The notes beneath the pieces are model-generated. The model worked only from the letters and a program-made list of their open reading frames with translations. It did no database searches and was not told where the DNA came from. DNA of 64,000 nucleotides from Rhizobiaceae bacterium MnEN-MB40S (GTDB lineage Bacteria; Pseudomonadota; Alphaproteobacteria; Rhizobiales; Rhizobiaceae). Position numbers and translations under genes: made by a program. This document shows positions 1 through 8,698 of the stretch, in pieces (the stretch's first letter is position 1; each line of letters opens with the position of its first letter). The stretch covers positions 1-64,000 of the forward strand of contig BRLC01000017.1 of the NCBI GenBank assembly GCA_024343425.1. The letters are read 5' to 3'.

Positions 1-1
1 C

Positions 2-139
2 AACGCTTATAATTTCGCTCGCAGGCTCAAGACCCTAAAGGGTCTCACACCGTACGAATTCATCTGCAAGACATGGACTTCACAGCCACAACGCTTCAAA
101 CTCAATCCGATCCATCAAATGCCGGGACTGAACATCTAG
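2..139 (+). mobile_element. 3' end of an IS481-type transposase (partial, cut by window edge)
   Basis: An open frame enters from the left edge and ends at TAG 137-139. Its 45 residues include RRLKTLKGLTPYEFICK and end in NPIHQMPGLNI. This tail is typical of IS481-family DDE transposases, whose rve domain is followed by a conserved C-terminal stretch. The start, the catalytic residues and the left terminal repeat lie outside the window, so it cannot be said whether the element is intact. No clear right inverted repeat was recognised after the stop. The next gene begins about 60 bases downstream on the other strand. Family assignment is from memory of the C-terminal pattern. Confidence 0.7.
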
Positions 140-202
140 ACTGCAGTTTCTAAGCGGATGAATGATAGCTGGCAGATAAATCCGGGCGACGCATGACATC
201 CG

Positions 203-1126
203 TCATTTCACGAAGAGCCGATCTGCATTTTCCGGCACGAAGAATTTTCGGCAGTAACTCGAAAACGCCTGGGCTCTTCGGCTGAGACGACCGCCGCGCC
301 GCATGGCGAGAACGATGTTCGGGCTCAAATCGGATTCCACCAATGGGCGGCAAACAACCTTCAGACCGCCATAGGTGTTGTCGGTGAAGGGGCGCACGTT
401 CAGGATGCCGATACCGAGTCCCGCCGCCGCGGAACTGCGGATCATCTCGAAAGATTCCAGGCGCTGGATACGTCCGGGGCTGACCCCCGCCCTCTCGAAC
501 AGCGAGTTGATGTAGGTTCTCGATTGCGGAAGGTTCAGCAGAAGCAGTGTTTTCTCGGCGAGATCCTTGAGCGAAATCCTGTCTTTTGCGGCCAGCGGAT
601 CGTCTTCGGCGATGACGACATGCGGCGGGGCGTTCGCCAGCACCTCGTAGTCGAATTCCTCCCAGATGCCGGCGTCGTAAGTCAGTAGAATTTCCACGAC
701 GCCGTCACGAAGGCTTTGCTGGATTGCGATGATATCGCCCTCGGAAAGATGAACGATCAGTTTCGGATAGGCTTCGTTCAGGTCGCGGATGACCTGTGGC
801 GCGATGCTCGGCGATATCGAGGTGAACGACCCGACGCGCAATTCGCCCGACAATTCCTGATCGCTGCCGCTGACGTCGCGGAAATAGGATTCCGCCTCAT
901 CGAGCATTCGAATGGTTCGTGCAATGGCCCTTTCGCCCGCTGTCGTCGTCACCAGTCCTTTGGACCGCTGGCGTACGAAGACCTGGATTCCGAATTCTCT
1001 TTCAAATTTCTCGATAGCCATCAGGATGGATGACGTCGAGATGTTCAGGGCGTTCGCCGCGCCGAGGATCGAGCCTTCCTGCGACGCTGTGACCACATAT
1101 TGGAGTTGTCTCAGTGTGATATTCAT
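203..1126 (-). CDS. LysR-family transcriptional regulator
   Basis: A 307-residue protein of normal LysR length. The N-terminal winged helix-turn-helix lies at about residues 3-60 (LRQLQYVVTASQEGS, then AANALNISTSSI), and a periplasmic-binding-protein-like effector domain fills roughly 90-300. The recognition helix region reads ISTSSILMAIEKFE, which differs from the usual QPAVS..I pattern, so the HTH is somewhat divergent. The gene is divergent from the lactonase/TRAP/TPP operon at 1216-8600, with only about 90 AT-rich bases between them. By the usual LysR arrangement it probably controls that operon in response to its substrate or an intermediate. The effector is unknown. Confidence 0.9.
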   Translation of the reverse strand: MNITLRQLQYVVTASQEGSILGAANALNISTSSILMAIEKFEREFGIQVFVRQRSKGLVTTTAGERAIARTIRMLDEAESYFRDVSGSDQELSGELRVGSFTSISPSIAPQVIRDLNEAYPKLIVHLSEGDIIAIQQSLRDGVVEILLTYDAGIWEEFDYEVLANAPPHVVIAEDDPLAAKDRISLKDLAEKTLLLLNLPQSRTYINSLFERAGVSPGRIQRLESFEMIRSSAAAGLGIGILNVRPFTDNTYGGLKVVCRPLVESDLSPNIVLAMRRGGRLSRRAQAFSSYCRKFFVPENADRLFVK

Positions 1127-1215
1127 AATTTAAATTTAACAGTGTTATAAAATACATTATCCAAAGTTAATTGATCTTGCTAGCCTGTTTTTCGGGAAGA
1201 GGAAACAACCGGCTC
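1127..1215. promoter_or_regulatory. Divergent AT-rich promoter region, LysR / lactonase-TRAP operon
   Basis: About 90 bases separate the LysR start from the lactonase start. The first 50 are strongly AT-rich (AATTTAAATTTAAC, then TTATAAAATACATTATCC) in otherwise GC-rich DNA. This is the expected place for both promoters and a T-N11-A LysR box. No single site can be fixed by eye. A purine-rich ribosome site (GAAGAGGAAAC) precedes ATG 1216. Confidence 0.5.
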
Positions 1216-2136
1216 ATGAAGCAAGACCTGACGGCTGCTGCTGAAGAACATTCTCTGGAAATAGAGTGCATTTGGCCGGGCCAAGCCACACTCGGCGAGT
1301 GCCCGATTTGGGACGATCGTAGACAGTGCCTGTTCTGGATCGACAGTCTGGAGAAGATAATCTGGCGATCTGACGTTGCCGGCGCCGGCGCGCAAGCTTA
1401 CAAATTGCCGGACCTGATTGGTTCGATCGGACTTTGCGAGGACGGAAGGTTTATTTCGGGCCTTGCAGGCGGCTTCGCTTTGATCGACATCTCTTCCGAC
1501 CCCGTTGGAGTCGAATGGATCGGAAATCCGGAACCTGAAAAGGCGGATACGCGGCTGAACGATGGCAAGGTGGACCGTCAGGGGCGTTTCTGGTGCGGAA
1601 GCATGAACCAGGATTTTGCAACGCCCAACGCGTCGCTCTATCGGCTCGATCGGGACCTTGCCTGGCATCGCCTCGACACGGGCTTTACCGTTTCCAACGG
1701 CATTGCCTTCAGCATCGATGGAAAAACATTTTATTTTTCGGACAGCCGTGTAGATCGTTCCTATCAGTATACGCTTGATCCCATTGCCGGCGGATTGTCG
1801 GACTGCCGGAGCTTTGTGGATACAACGGCGTATGAAGGCAGGATCGACGGCGCGACGGTCGATGCCGACGGCAATTACTGGGGCGCTCTTTTCGATGGAT
1901 CTGCGGTTGGCTGTTTTTCACCTGAAGGCGAGATGATTCGCCACGTCAGACTGCCCGTAACCTGTCCCACAATGTGCGCCTTTGGTGGCCCGCAGATGGA
2001 CGTGCTTTTCGTGACGTCCGCGCGCTTTTCGATGGATGAAGCGCAGATTGCCGCCGAGCCTTTCGCGGGAGGTCTGTTCGCCATCCGGGGACTGGGCGTC
2101 CGGGGAATTCCGGAGCCGCGTTTCGACGCGACTTAG
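1216..2136 (+). CDS. SMP-30/gluconolactonase-family lactonase
   Basis: A 306-residue six-bladed beta-propeller protein of the SMP-30/gluconolactonase/LRE family, whose members hydrolyse sugar-acid lactones with a divalent metal. Visible family motifs are ECPIWDD near the N-terminus (metal-binding Glu), RLNDGKVDRQGRFWCGSM (Asn/Asp ligands) and TVSNGIAFSIDGKTFYFSDS. ATG 1216 is preferred over 1171 because it has a purine-rich site just upstream. It opens the operon, so it would open a lactone made by the dehydrogenases encoded downstream at 6949 or 7710. The exact lactone cannot be told from sequence. Confidence 0.85.
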   Translation: MKQDLTAAAEEHSLEIECIWPGQATLGECPIWDDRRQCLFWIDSLEKIIWRSDVAGAGAQAYKLPDLIGSIGLCEDGRFISGLAGGFALIDISSDPVGVEWIGNPEPEKADTRLNDGKVDRQGRFWCGSMNQDFATPNASLYRLDRDLAWHRLDTGFTVSNGIAFSIDGKTFYFSDSRVDRSYQYTLDPIAGGLSDCRSFVDTTAYEGRIDGATVDADGNYWGALFDGSAVGCFSPEGEMIRHVRLPVTCPTMCAFGGPQMDVLFVTSARFSMDEAQIAAEPFAGGLFAIRGLGVRGIPEPRFDAT

Positions 2137-2212
2137 TAACAATGGAATGGAGGAGGCGCCGTCCAAGCGCCGACACATGCGGCCGGGAGGCCGGAAACAG
2201 AAGGAGGAGATT

Positions 2213-3253
2213 ATGAGATTCAGATGTTTGGGCGTCCTAGGGATAGCCTTGTCCATGGTCGTGTCGGCGTTCGTCGCCGCGACGGCGGTCAACGCAGCGC
2301 CGCGGGTTACAATCAAATATGCGCATTGTTGCCCGCCGGATCATACATACGGCGTCTACGCCCACCAGTTCGCCGACAAGGTGAAGGAAAAGTCGAATGG
2401 CGAGATCGTCGTCGAGGTGCTCGACGGCGGCGTCATGGGTACGGAACAGGCGATCGCCCAAAAAGTGCAACTCGGCACGGTGCAGATGGGCGGCATCACC
2501 TCGAACAACGTCGCTCAACTGGCGCCTTCGCTGAACGTCCTGGTGCTGCCGTACATGAACGACAGTCCTGACGATCTGACCGGCGACGGCGGATTATTGC
2601 GCTCCGGAGTGTTCCGGGACGAGCTCAACAAGCGGGTCCTGGGCGAGAGCGGCAGCCTGCGCGTTATTGGCGGCTTCACGAATTCGTTCCGCAGCCTGTT
2701 TGCGAAAGACAAGTGCATCTCGACGATCGACGATCTTCAGGGATTGAAGATCCGGGCTCCCAAGAACCCGGTCATGACCGCCATGTGGGAATCGTGGGAT
2801 GTGTCCACCTATCCAATTGCATGGGGCGAGACCTTCGGCGCGGTGGCGACCGGCGTGGTCGATTCCTTCGACAGCCCGACGGATGTGGTCCTGAACATGG
2901 GCTTCCACGAGCACATCAAGTACATCACCGAAGCGACTTACCTGCCGCTGGCGGCTGTCGTCGTCATCAATAACGACTTCTTCAACGGCCTTTCGGAGGA
3001 AGACCGGAAGCTGATCCTTGAAGCGGCCGAAGAGGTCGACATTGCGCATGCAGAATATGTCAAGGAAAACGGCGCGCGTGTCCGCAAGGCTCTGACCGAG
3101 GATCACGGTGTGACATTCTGTGAACTCGAAGATCCGGAAGTGTGGGCGGAAAAAGCCCGTGGCGCCTGGCCGCAGCTCTACGAGCTCGTCGGCGGAGGCA
3201 AGGACTGGGTCGACACGACGGTCCGCTACAAGGAAACCGGCAGCCTCGAATAG
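2213..3253 (+). CDS. TRAP transporter solute-binding protein (DctP type)
   Basis: A 346-residue periplasmic binding protein of the DctP family. A Sec signal peptide covers about residues 1-29 (basic MRFR, hydrophobic core, cleavage near VNA/AP). GLKIRAPKNPVMTAMWESW carries the conserved Arg that pairs with a substrate carboxylate in DctP proteins, so the ligand is probably an organic or sugar acid. ATG 2213 is chosen because AGAAGGAGGAG lies directly before it and the signal peptide starts there. An unusual AHCC pair sits soon after the cleavage site. It forms a tripartite importer with the membrane subunits at 3380 and 3895. Confidence 0.92.
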   Translation: MRFRCLGVLGIALSMVVSAFVAATAVNAAPRVTIKYAHCCPPDHTYGVYAHQFADKVKEKSNGEIVVEVLDGGVMGTEQAIAQKVQLGTVQMGGITSNNVAQLAPSLNVLVLPYMNDSPDDLTGDGGLLRSGVFRDELNKRVLGESGSLRVIGGFTNSFRSLFAKDKCISTIDDLQGLKIRAPKNPVMTAMWESWDVSTYPIAWGETFGAVATGVVDSFDSPTDVVLNMGFHEHIKYITEATYLPLAAVVVINNDFFNGLSEEDRKLILEAAEEVDIAHAEYVKENGARVRKALTEDHGVTFCELEDPEVWAEKARGAWPQLYELVGGGKDWVDTTVRYKETGSLE

Positions 3254-3270
3254 ACTGTCGAGCGACAAAA

Positions 3271-3307
3271 CGGCTCCGCCATCGAAATTTAGTCGGCGGC
3301 GGAGCCG
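3271..3307 (+). terminator. Intercistronic hairpin between dctP and dctQ
   Basis: CGGCTCCGCC (3271-3280) pairs perfectly with GGCGGAGCCG (3298-3307) around a 17-base AT-rich loop. No T-run follows. It lies just after the binding-protein stop. Such hairpins often protect or partly end the message, so that the binding protein is made in excess over the membrane subunits. Confidence 0.7.
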
Positions 3308-3379
3308 GCAAAAGCGCCGAACAACGGCCGATTAGAACCTGATAACATCCTAAAACCAGGCGGGCAGGGGAGCAGATCA

Positions 3380-3898
3380 TTGATGAACCGTATTCTGTTC
3401 GCCGCCGGACGATTCGAGCTCGTTGTCGCGAACCTGAGCCTGGCGCTCCTCGTGGTCGTTCTCGCCGCCCAGATTTTCTTCCGTTACGTGCTTCATGTCG
3501 GGTTGTCATGGAGTGAGGAAATCTCCAGATTTGCCTTCGTATGGTTCGTCTACATTTCGGCAAGCGTTGCCGCGCAACGCGGCGCTCACATACGCGTCAC
3601 ATTGTTCGCGCGCCTGCTTCCGGTCAGTGAACGGCTTACCTTTCTGCTGGCCGACATCATCTGGGTCGTCTTCAACGCTTTTGTCGTATGGGCCGGAATA
3701 CTGCTCATACAGCGAACGCTGACATATCCGGTCTACTCGACATCGCTGTTTCTGCCGCTGGCGTACATCTATACGGTCATTCCGCTCGCGCATGCCCTGA
3801 TGATTGTGCGGATCGTCGAGCGCCAGTGGCGGTCCTGGAAATATGGCGCGCCATTGATCGCGGGCGAGGAATCCGCGAGCCGGGAGACCGGCACATGA
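3380..3898 (+). CDS. TRAP transporter small membrane subunit (DctQ type)
   Basis: A 172-residue inner-membrane protein with four hydrophobic segments, the normal DctQ topology. The segment ending in FFRYVLHVGLSWSEEISRFAFVW carries the family's paired acidic residues (SWSEE). The stop TGA overlaps the next ATG (ATGA at 3895-3898), so it is translationally coupled to the large subunit. It pairs with DctM and the binding protein at 2213 to drive sodium- or proton-coupled uptake. The C-terminal 20 residues are polar and cytoplasmic in prediction. Confidence 0.9.
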   Translation: MMNRILFAAGRFELVVANLSLALLVVVLAAQIFFRYVLHVGLSWSEEISRFAFVWFVYISASVAAQRGAHIRVTLFARLLPVSERLTFLLADIIWVVFNAFVVWAGILLIQRTLTYPVYSTSLFLPLAYIYTVIPLAHALMIVRIVERQWRSWKYGAPLIAGEESASRETGT

Positions 3899-5160
3899 TA
3901 TTCTTCATCGTCTTCGCCGTTTGCCTGGTTCTGGGCGTGCCGATTTTTGTCGTGCTCGGCGTGCCGTCACTTATCGAACTTTTGAATTCGCCCATACCGC
4001 TCGCCTCGCTCGCCCATAGTCTGTTCGACGGCGTCGACAAGTTTCCGCTGCTGGCAATACCGAATTTTGTGCTGGCAGGCGCGATCATGTCGCGAGCAGG
4101 AATCACGCGCGACATCATTGACGTCATGCGTTCGGTGGTCGGAGAGGCCTATGGCGGTCTCGCCATCGTGACAATTCTGTCCTGCATGTTCTTCGCCGCC
4201 ATTTCCGGATCCGGACCTGGCACTGTCGCCGCGATCGGAACGCTGTTGATCCCGGCGATGAAGGACGACGGATACCCGAAGGATTTCGCCGCGGCGGTCG
4301 CCTCGTCCGGCGGCACCCTCGGAATTCTGCTGCCGCCAAGCAATCCGATGATCGTTTACGGGGTCCTCGCATCGGTCTCCATCGGCGACCTGTTCCTGGC
4401 GGGATTGCTTCCTGGCATCCTGATGGGCGCGCTGCTGATCGGCGCGACCTGGTTTCTGTCTCGCAGGAATGGCTACAGGGGAGAAAGCCGGCCGTTCAAG
4501 GCGAAGGAATTCGCATCGAATTTGTACAAGGCCAAATTCTCGCTCGCCACGCCTTTCATTGTGCTTGGCGGTATCTATGGCGGCGTCTTCACGCCGGTGG
4601 AAGCTTCGGTGATCGCGGTCGTTTATGCGCTTCTGGTCGGCATGGCGATCAAGCGCACCATTCGGCTGGCCGATGTCTGGGAGACGCTGAGCGAGGCGAC
4701 GACGATCTGCGGCGGACTTATCCTGATCATGGGCACCGCCATCTTCTTCGGCGAATTCCTGACGCTCAACCTCATCCCCCAGAAGATCGCCGCTTCGCTC
4801 CTGACTGTGACCAGCGATCCGATAATCATGCTGCTGATCATCTGCGCGATCCTGATCGTGCTCGGCACATTCATGGAAACGCTGTCGACCGTCATTATCC
4901 TGACGCCGATCCTGCTGCCGCTGATCAAGCAGCTCGGCATTGACCCGATCCATTTCGGCATTCTGCTGGTGGTCACAAGCGAGATCGGCTTTCTGACCCC
5001 GCCGCTCGGCGTCAATCTCTTCGTTGCCTGCGGTATTTCCGGCCTTTCGATCGAGGCGGTTTCGCGGCGCGTCATACCGTTCATAGCGACCATTATCGTG
5101 GGGCTGCTTATCCTGCTGTTCTTCCCGCAGATAAGCCTGTTCCTGCCATCACTGAATTAG
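3895..5160 (+). CDS. TRAP transporter large membrane subunit (DctM type)
   Basis: A 421-residue polytopic inner-membrane protein, the transport subunit of the TRAP system, of normal DctM length. Family hallmarks are visible: FFAAISGSGPGTVAAIG, a PPSNPMIVYG-type loop, FTPVEASVIAV and TPPLGVNLFVACGI near the end. ATG 3895 overlaps the dctQ stop. The following gene begins about 75 bases after the stop in the same operon. The substrate is not known, but the enzymes downstream should act on it. Confidence 0.92.
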   Translation: MIFFIVFAVCLVLGVPIFVVLGVPSLIELLNSPIPLASLAHSLFDGVDKFPLLAIPNFVLAGAIMSRAGITRDIIDVMRSVVGEAYGGLAIVTILSCMFFAAISGSGPGTVAAIGTLLIPAMKDDGYPKDFAAAVASSGGTLGILLPPSNPMIVYGVLASVSIGDLFLAGLLPGILMGALLIGATWFLSRRNGYRGESRPFKAKEFASNLYKAKFSLATPFIVLGGIYGGVFTPVEASVIAVVYALLVGMAIKRTIRLADVWETLSEATTICGGLILIMGTAIFFGEFLTLNLIPQKIAASLLTVTSDPIIMLLIICAILIVLGTFMETLSTVIILTPILLPLIKQLGIDPIHFGILLVVTSEIGFLTPPLGVNLFVACGISGLSIEAVSRRVIPFIATIIVGLLILLFFPQISLFLPSLN

Positions 5161-5235
5161 GTGCCCGGCAAAACCCTGACAGGCGAGACCACCCGCCCGT
5201 CGACGCACGCCAAAAACAGGACTGAAAGGAAAAAG

Positions 5236-6927
5236 ATGTTCACCAACGAAGGTATCATCAACACGTTTCTCGAAAGCGGCGTCGATCGCGGCTTTACCCT
5301 GCCCGGGCTCGGCATAACCTGGTCGCTGCCAGCTTTTCACGAAAAGCAGGATAAGTTTGACGTGGTGCTCGCCCGTTCGGAACAGAGCGCGTCCGTCATG
5401 GCTCAGGTGGCGGGCAAGATGACCGGAAAACCGGGGCTTTTGATGGCCCAGGGACCATTCGCCACGACCACCGGCGCCTTCGGTATTCTGGAAGCCTATT
5501 TCTCGTCGTCGCCCATGGTGATCCTCACCGACACGTCCTGCTACGACGGCTTCGGTCAGTATGGCGTCTACCAGACCATGACAGGTGACTACGGGGCGGC
5601 CGACGCCTTTGCCGTCCTCAAGACCATGACGAAGTATGCGACCTATGCGACGACGCCGGCCGAGGCGGTCTACGGGGCGCAGCTGGCTGTCAAACACGCC
5701 GCGACGCCGCGTCAGGGGCCAGCCGCCATCGTCATGCGCTCAAACATCATCAAGCAGGAGATTCCGCAGGAAACGCGGGCCCGGCTCTACCCGACGAAAG
5801 GGTATCTCGAATATACGCCGCCGCGCGTCGATCGCGATGCGGTAACCGAGATAGCGGCGCTGATTGAAAAGGCCGAACAGCCGGTGATGATCATCGGCAA
5901 CGGCGTCTATGGCTCCAAATGTGGGCCCGCCCTGCAGGCCTACGCCGAGCAGAATGGCGTCGCCATCGCTTCCAGCTATCACGGCAAGGGAACAATCGAC
6001 GAGACGAGCGAAATCGCCGTCGGCATGATGGGGACCTGGGGATCGGCGGCGGCCAACCGTATGGTGCAGGGGGCGGATCTCGTCCTGGTGATGGGCTGTA
6101 GTCTCGGACCGGAATATACGCGGTTTCGCGACGAGAAGATGATCAGACCCGGCGAACAGACCATCGTTCAGGTTGACCAGGATCCGTTGCACGCCGGCTG
6201 GGTGGTGCCGGTCGATCACGCCGTAACCGGCGATGTGGCCGAGGTCGCCGGTCTGCTTGCTGCGGCCGCGCCGCATGACGCCACTCTCGTGTCACGACGC
6301 AAGGCGTCGATCGCGCGTATCAAGCAGGACAACGACTACGGCGTGTTGCCGGAGTTTCCGACCCGTCCGGGAACCCTTCACTACGCCGATATCATGCGCG
6401 GCTTTCAATCGTTCCTGACGGACGACGATCTGCTGACGCTCGACGCAGGAACCAACCGGATCTGGGCGACATGTCGGCTTCCGCTTCGCTCGCCGCATCA
6501 GCTCGTTGCGCCCGGCGGCATTGGAGGAATGGGCTGGAGCACGCCCGCGGCGACAGCCGCGAAGATTGTCGCTCCGGAAAAGCGGGTCACAGGGCTGATT
6601 GGCGATGGCGGTTTCGTCATGACCATGGATGCGATCGCTACTGCGGCGGAGCGCGGGCTGGATGTGGTCTATGTGGTCGCCAACAACGCCGGCCTCGGAA
6701 TGGTCCGTGACAATCTCGGAAACCAGCGTATCGGCGTGGATTTCGCCGATCACGACTTCACGAAAGTGGCCGAGGGTCTGGGTGGTCGCGGTTTGACCGT
6801 CACTGAAGCGGACCAGATGGCGGATGCGCTCGCGGAAGCCCACCAGCTGGGAGGGCCGGTCGTCATCGACGTGAAGGTCGATCCGGCGGCGAGCCATCGC
6901 GACTGTTCCGACTACGAAACTCTATAA
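5236..6927 (+). CDS. Thiamine-diphosphate-dependent enzyme of the acetolactate synthase/decarboxylase superfamily
   Basis: A 563-residue protein with the three-domain layout (PYR, central, PP) of the ALS, benzoylformate decarboxylase and IolD superfamily. The cofactor-activating glutamate is Glu49 (ARSEQSAS). The ThDP/Mg motif is G456-D-G through N483-N484 (LIGDGGF ... VANNAGLG), with the expected spacing. ATG 5236 is chosen because GAAAGGAAAAAG lies directly before it. An in-frame GTG at 5161 has no such site. No small regulatory subunit follows, so it is not a biosynthetic acetolactate synthase. The context (lactonase, two dehydrogenases, TRAP importer) suggests C-C bond cleavage or decarboxylation of a 2-keto or cyclic dione intermediate. 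The precise reaction is unknown. Confidence 0.85.
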   Translation: MFTNEGIINTFLESGVDRGFTLPGLGITWSLPAFHEKQDKFDVVLARSEQSASVMAQVAGKMTGKPGLLMAQGPFATTTGAFGILEAYFSSSPMVILTDTSCYDGFGQYGVYQTMTGDYGAADAFAVLKTMTKYATYATTPAEAVYGAQLAVKHAATPRQGPAAIVMRSNIIKQEIPQETRARLYPTKGYLEYTPPRVDRDAVTEIAALIEKAEQPVMIIGNGVYGSKCGPALQAYAEQNGVAIASSYHGKGTIDETSEIAVGMMGTWGSAAANRMVQGADLVLVMGCSLGPEYTRFRDEKMIRPGEQTIVQVDQDPLHAGWVVPVDHAVTGDVAEVAGLLAAAAPHDATLVSRRKASIARIKQDNDYGVLPEFPTRPGTLHYADIMRGFQSFLTDDDLLTLDAGTNRIWATCRLPLRSPHQLVAPGGIGGMGWSTPAATAAKIVAPEKRVTGLIGDGGFVMTMDAIATAAERGLDVVYVVANNAGLGMVRDNLGNQRIGVDFADHDFTKVAEGLGGRGLTVTEADQMADALAEAHQLGGPVVIDVKVDPAASHRDCSDYETL

Positions 6928-6948
6928 GGCAAAGGGAGGCATGGCGAC

Positions 6949-7713
6949 ATGAAACGGTTTGCAGGCAGAACCATACTGGTGTCGGCGGGCGCCGACGGGC
7001 TCGGTCTCGGCATATGCGAACGCTTCGCGGCCGAAGGCGGGACGGTGGTTGCGCTCGACAAGAGCGCAGAGGCTATCGAAGCAGCGCGCACACGCCAAGA
7101 GGCGCAAGGCGTCCGGTTTGAGCAGGTGGATTTGCTGGACCAGGCGTCGGTCGCCGAATGCTTCACCCGGCTGGAAACCGATCTGCGGTTCGACACGCTG
7201 GTCAACAATGCAGGCGGTTCGCTGCATACGCCGCGCGCGTTTCTGGAGGAAAGCGACGAGGACTGGGACCGCATTCTGGCCTTGAATGTCACCGCGGCCG
7301 TGCGCCTGACGCGTCTCGTCTTGCCGCACATGCTCAAGGCGGGTTTCGGCAGGATCGTAAATCTCGGCTCGAAGGCGGGGCGCTACGGCAGCCTGTTTAC
7401 CGGCGCCAACTACGTCGCGGCTAAAGGTGCGGTTCAGTCGATGACCCTGCAAATCGCGCAGGAGTTCGGTCCGATGGGCGTCACCTGCAATGCGGTTTGC
7501 CCGGGAGCGATCCTCACCCCCCGGGTCGAGCGGCTCCTGTCAGAACGCATGACGCCCGAGGAGCGGGAAGTCGCCGTCCTTGGCATTCCCGTGCGTCGAA
7601 ATGGTCGTGTCGAGGATGTCACCGCCGCCGTCGCCTTTCTCGCTTCCGAGGAAGCGAGCTTCATCACGGGTCAATTGCTTGATGTGAACGGCGGGCAAGG
7701 AATGGCGTCATGA
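6949..7713 (+). CDS. Short-chain dehydrogenase/reductase
   Basis: A 254-residue classical SDR. The dinucleotide-binding loop reads SAGADGLGLGI, in which Ser-Ala replaces the usual Thr-Gly but the GxxxGxG spacing is kept. NNAG, the catalytic Ser region (NLGSKAG) and YVAAK follow in order. Residue D38 after the second strand (VVALDKS) favours NAD over NADP. It starts 21 bases after the TPP enzyme and overlaps the next gene by four bases, so it is part of the same operon. It probably oxidises a hydroxyl of the imported substrate. The substrate is not predictable. Confidence 0.88.
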   Translation: MKRFAGRTILVSAGADGLGLGICERFAAEGGTVVALDKSAEAIEAARTRQEAQGVRFEQVDLLDQASVAECFTRLETDLRFDTLVNNAGGSLHTPRAFLEESDEDWDRILALNVTAAVRLTRLVLPHMLKAGFGRIVNLGSKAGRYGSLFTGANYVAAKGAVQSMTLQIAQEFGPMGVTCNAVCPGAILTPRVERLLSERMTPEEREVAVLGIPVRRNGRVEDVTAAVAFLASEEASFITGQLLDVNGGQGMAS

Positions 7714-8600
7714 CGACTCCCCCCATAGGGCCGATTCTCGTCACCGGCGGGAACGGATTTCTCGGACGGGCGATCTCCGGTCGAATGATCGACGCAGGAG
7801 AAACGGTGATCTCGCTTGATCTTGCGCCGACCACGGCGCCTGTCGCCGGCGTTATCCAGGAAACCGGAAACATTATGGACGTCGAGGCGATCCACGCGAT
7901 GGCGAAACGCCATGGGGTGCGCGCCATCGTCCATCTTGCAGCGATGGTGATCCCGGCGTGCCGCGCCGATCCGGCGAAGGGCGCGGAAGTCAATGTGATC
8001 GGTCATATCAACATGCTGGAGGTTGCGCGTAGGCTCGGGGTTCGGCGTTTCCTTTATACGAGTTCCGTCGCCGCGAAGCCGCGCGAACCTTTCGACAGTC
8101 CCGTAAATCTTTACGGCGCCTACAAGCGGTGCTGTGAGGATATATCCAGGATCTGGTATCTCGACCATGAAACACCCTCGATAGGCCTCAGGCCCAATGT
8201 CGTCTACGGTCCGGGCCGGGAAATCGGCGAAACAGCGGCGATCACGCTTGCGGTCAAAGCCGCTGCGCGCGGCGAGAGGTTTGACATGCCCTTTGCCGGC
8301 GCCATGTGTTTCCAGTATGTCGACGAGGTCGTCGACGTGATGTGGCGGTGCCTGACGCTGAAGCCGGCTGGCGCCTATGTGTCGGATTTGACGATTGAAC
8401 CGCAGACGATCGACGATGTCATCGCCGCTATCATGAAGGTCTCGCCGGCGGCAAAGATCATTCCATCGGAAGAAATCAGGCCGGCGCCTCCGCAACTGGA
8501 CAATGCGGTGTTGAGAACGCTGATCGGCGAGTGGCCGACCGTTTCGCTGGAAGAGGGCGTTCGCCGGACCCACGCGCATTACGCACGGAGCCAGGATTGA
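7710..8600 (+). CDS. NAD-dependent epimerase/dehydratase-family protein
   Basis: A 296-residue extended SDR. The N-terminal Rossmann motif is TGGNGFLG. Asp in SLDLAP should bind the NAD ribose. The catalytic pair is in YGAYK, preceded by the SSVAAK strand. Length and layout fit uronate dehydrogenase-type and UDP-sugar epimerase-type members. Because a lactonase heads the operon, an aldose or uronate dehydrogenase role that makes a lactone is attractive but unproven. Its ATG overlaps the stop of the preceding SDR (ATGA), and it is the last gene of the operon. Confidence 0.85.
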   Translation: MTTPPIGPILVTGGNGFLGRAISGRMIDAGETVISLDLAPTTAPVAGVIQETGNIMDVEAIHAMAKRHGVRAIVHLAAMVIPACRADPAKGAEVNVIGHINMLEVARRLGVRRFLYTSSVAAKPREPFDSPVNLYGAYKRCCEDISRIWYLDHETPSIGLRPNVVYGPGREIGETAAITLAVKAAARGERFDMPFAGAMCFQYVDEVVDVMWRCLTLKPAGAYVSDLTIEPQTIDDVIAAIMKVSPAAKIIPSEEIRPAPPQLDNAVLRTLIGEWPTVSLEEGVRRTHAHYARSQD

Positions 8601-8698
8601 GCTTTTACTTCGGACGATGCGGCGTCTGATCTACAAATCGCCATTATTGTGTGTTTTGTGACGGGCTTCGGGGGCGACATTTAACCCCGAGGACGATT

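Noticed and set aside
1..202. An intact insertion sequence at the left edge
   Set aside because: Only the C-terminal 45 codons are inside the window, and no terminal inverted repeat or target duplication could be identified.
5161..5235. GTG start at 5161 for the ThDP enzyme
   Set aside because: It follows the dctM stop directly without a ribosome site; GAAAGGAAAAAG precedes ATG 5236, where family homology begins.
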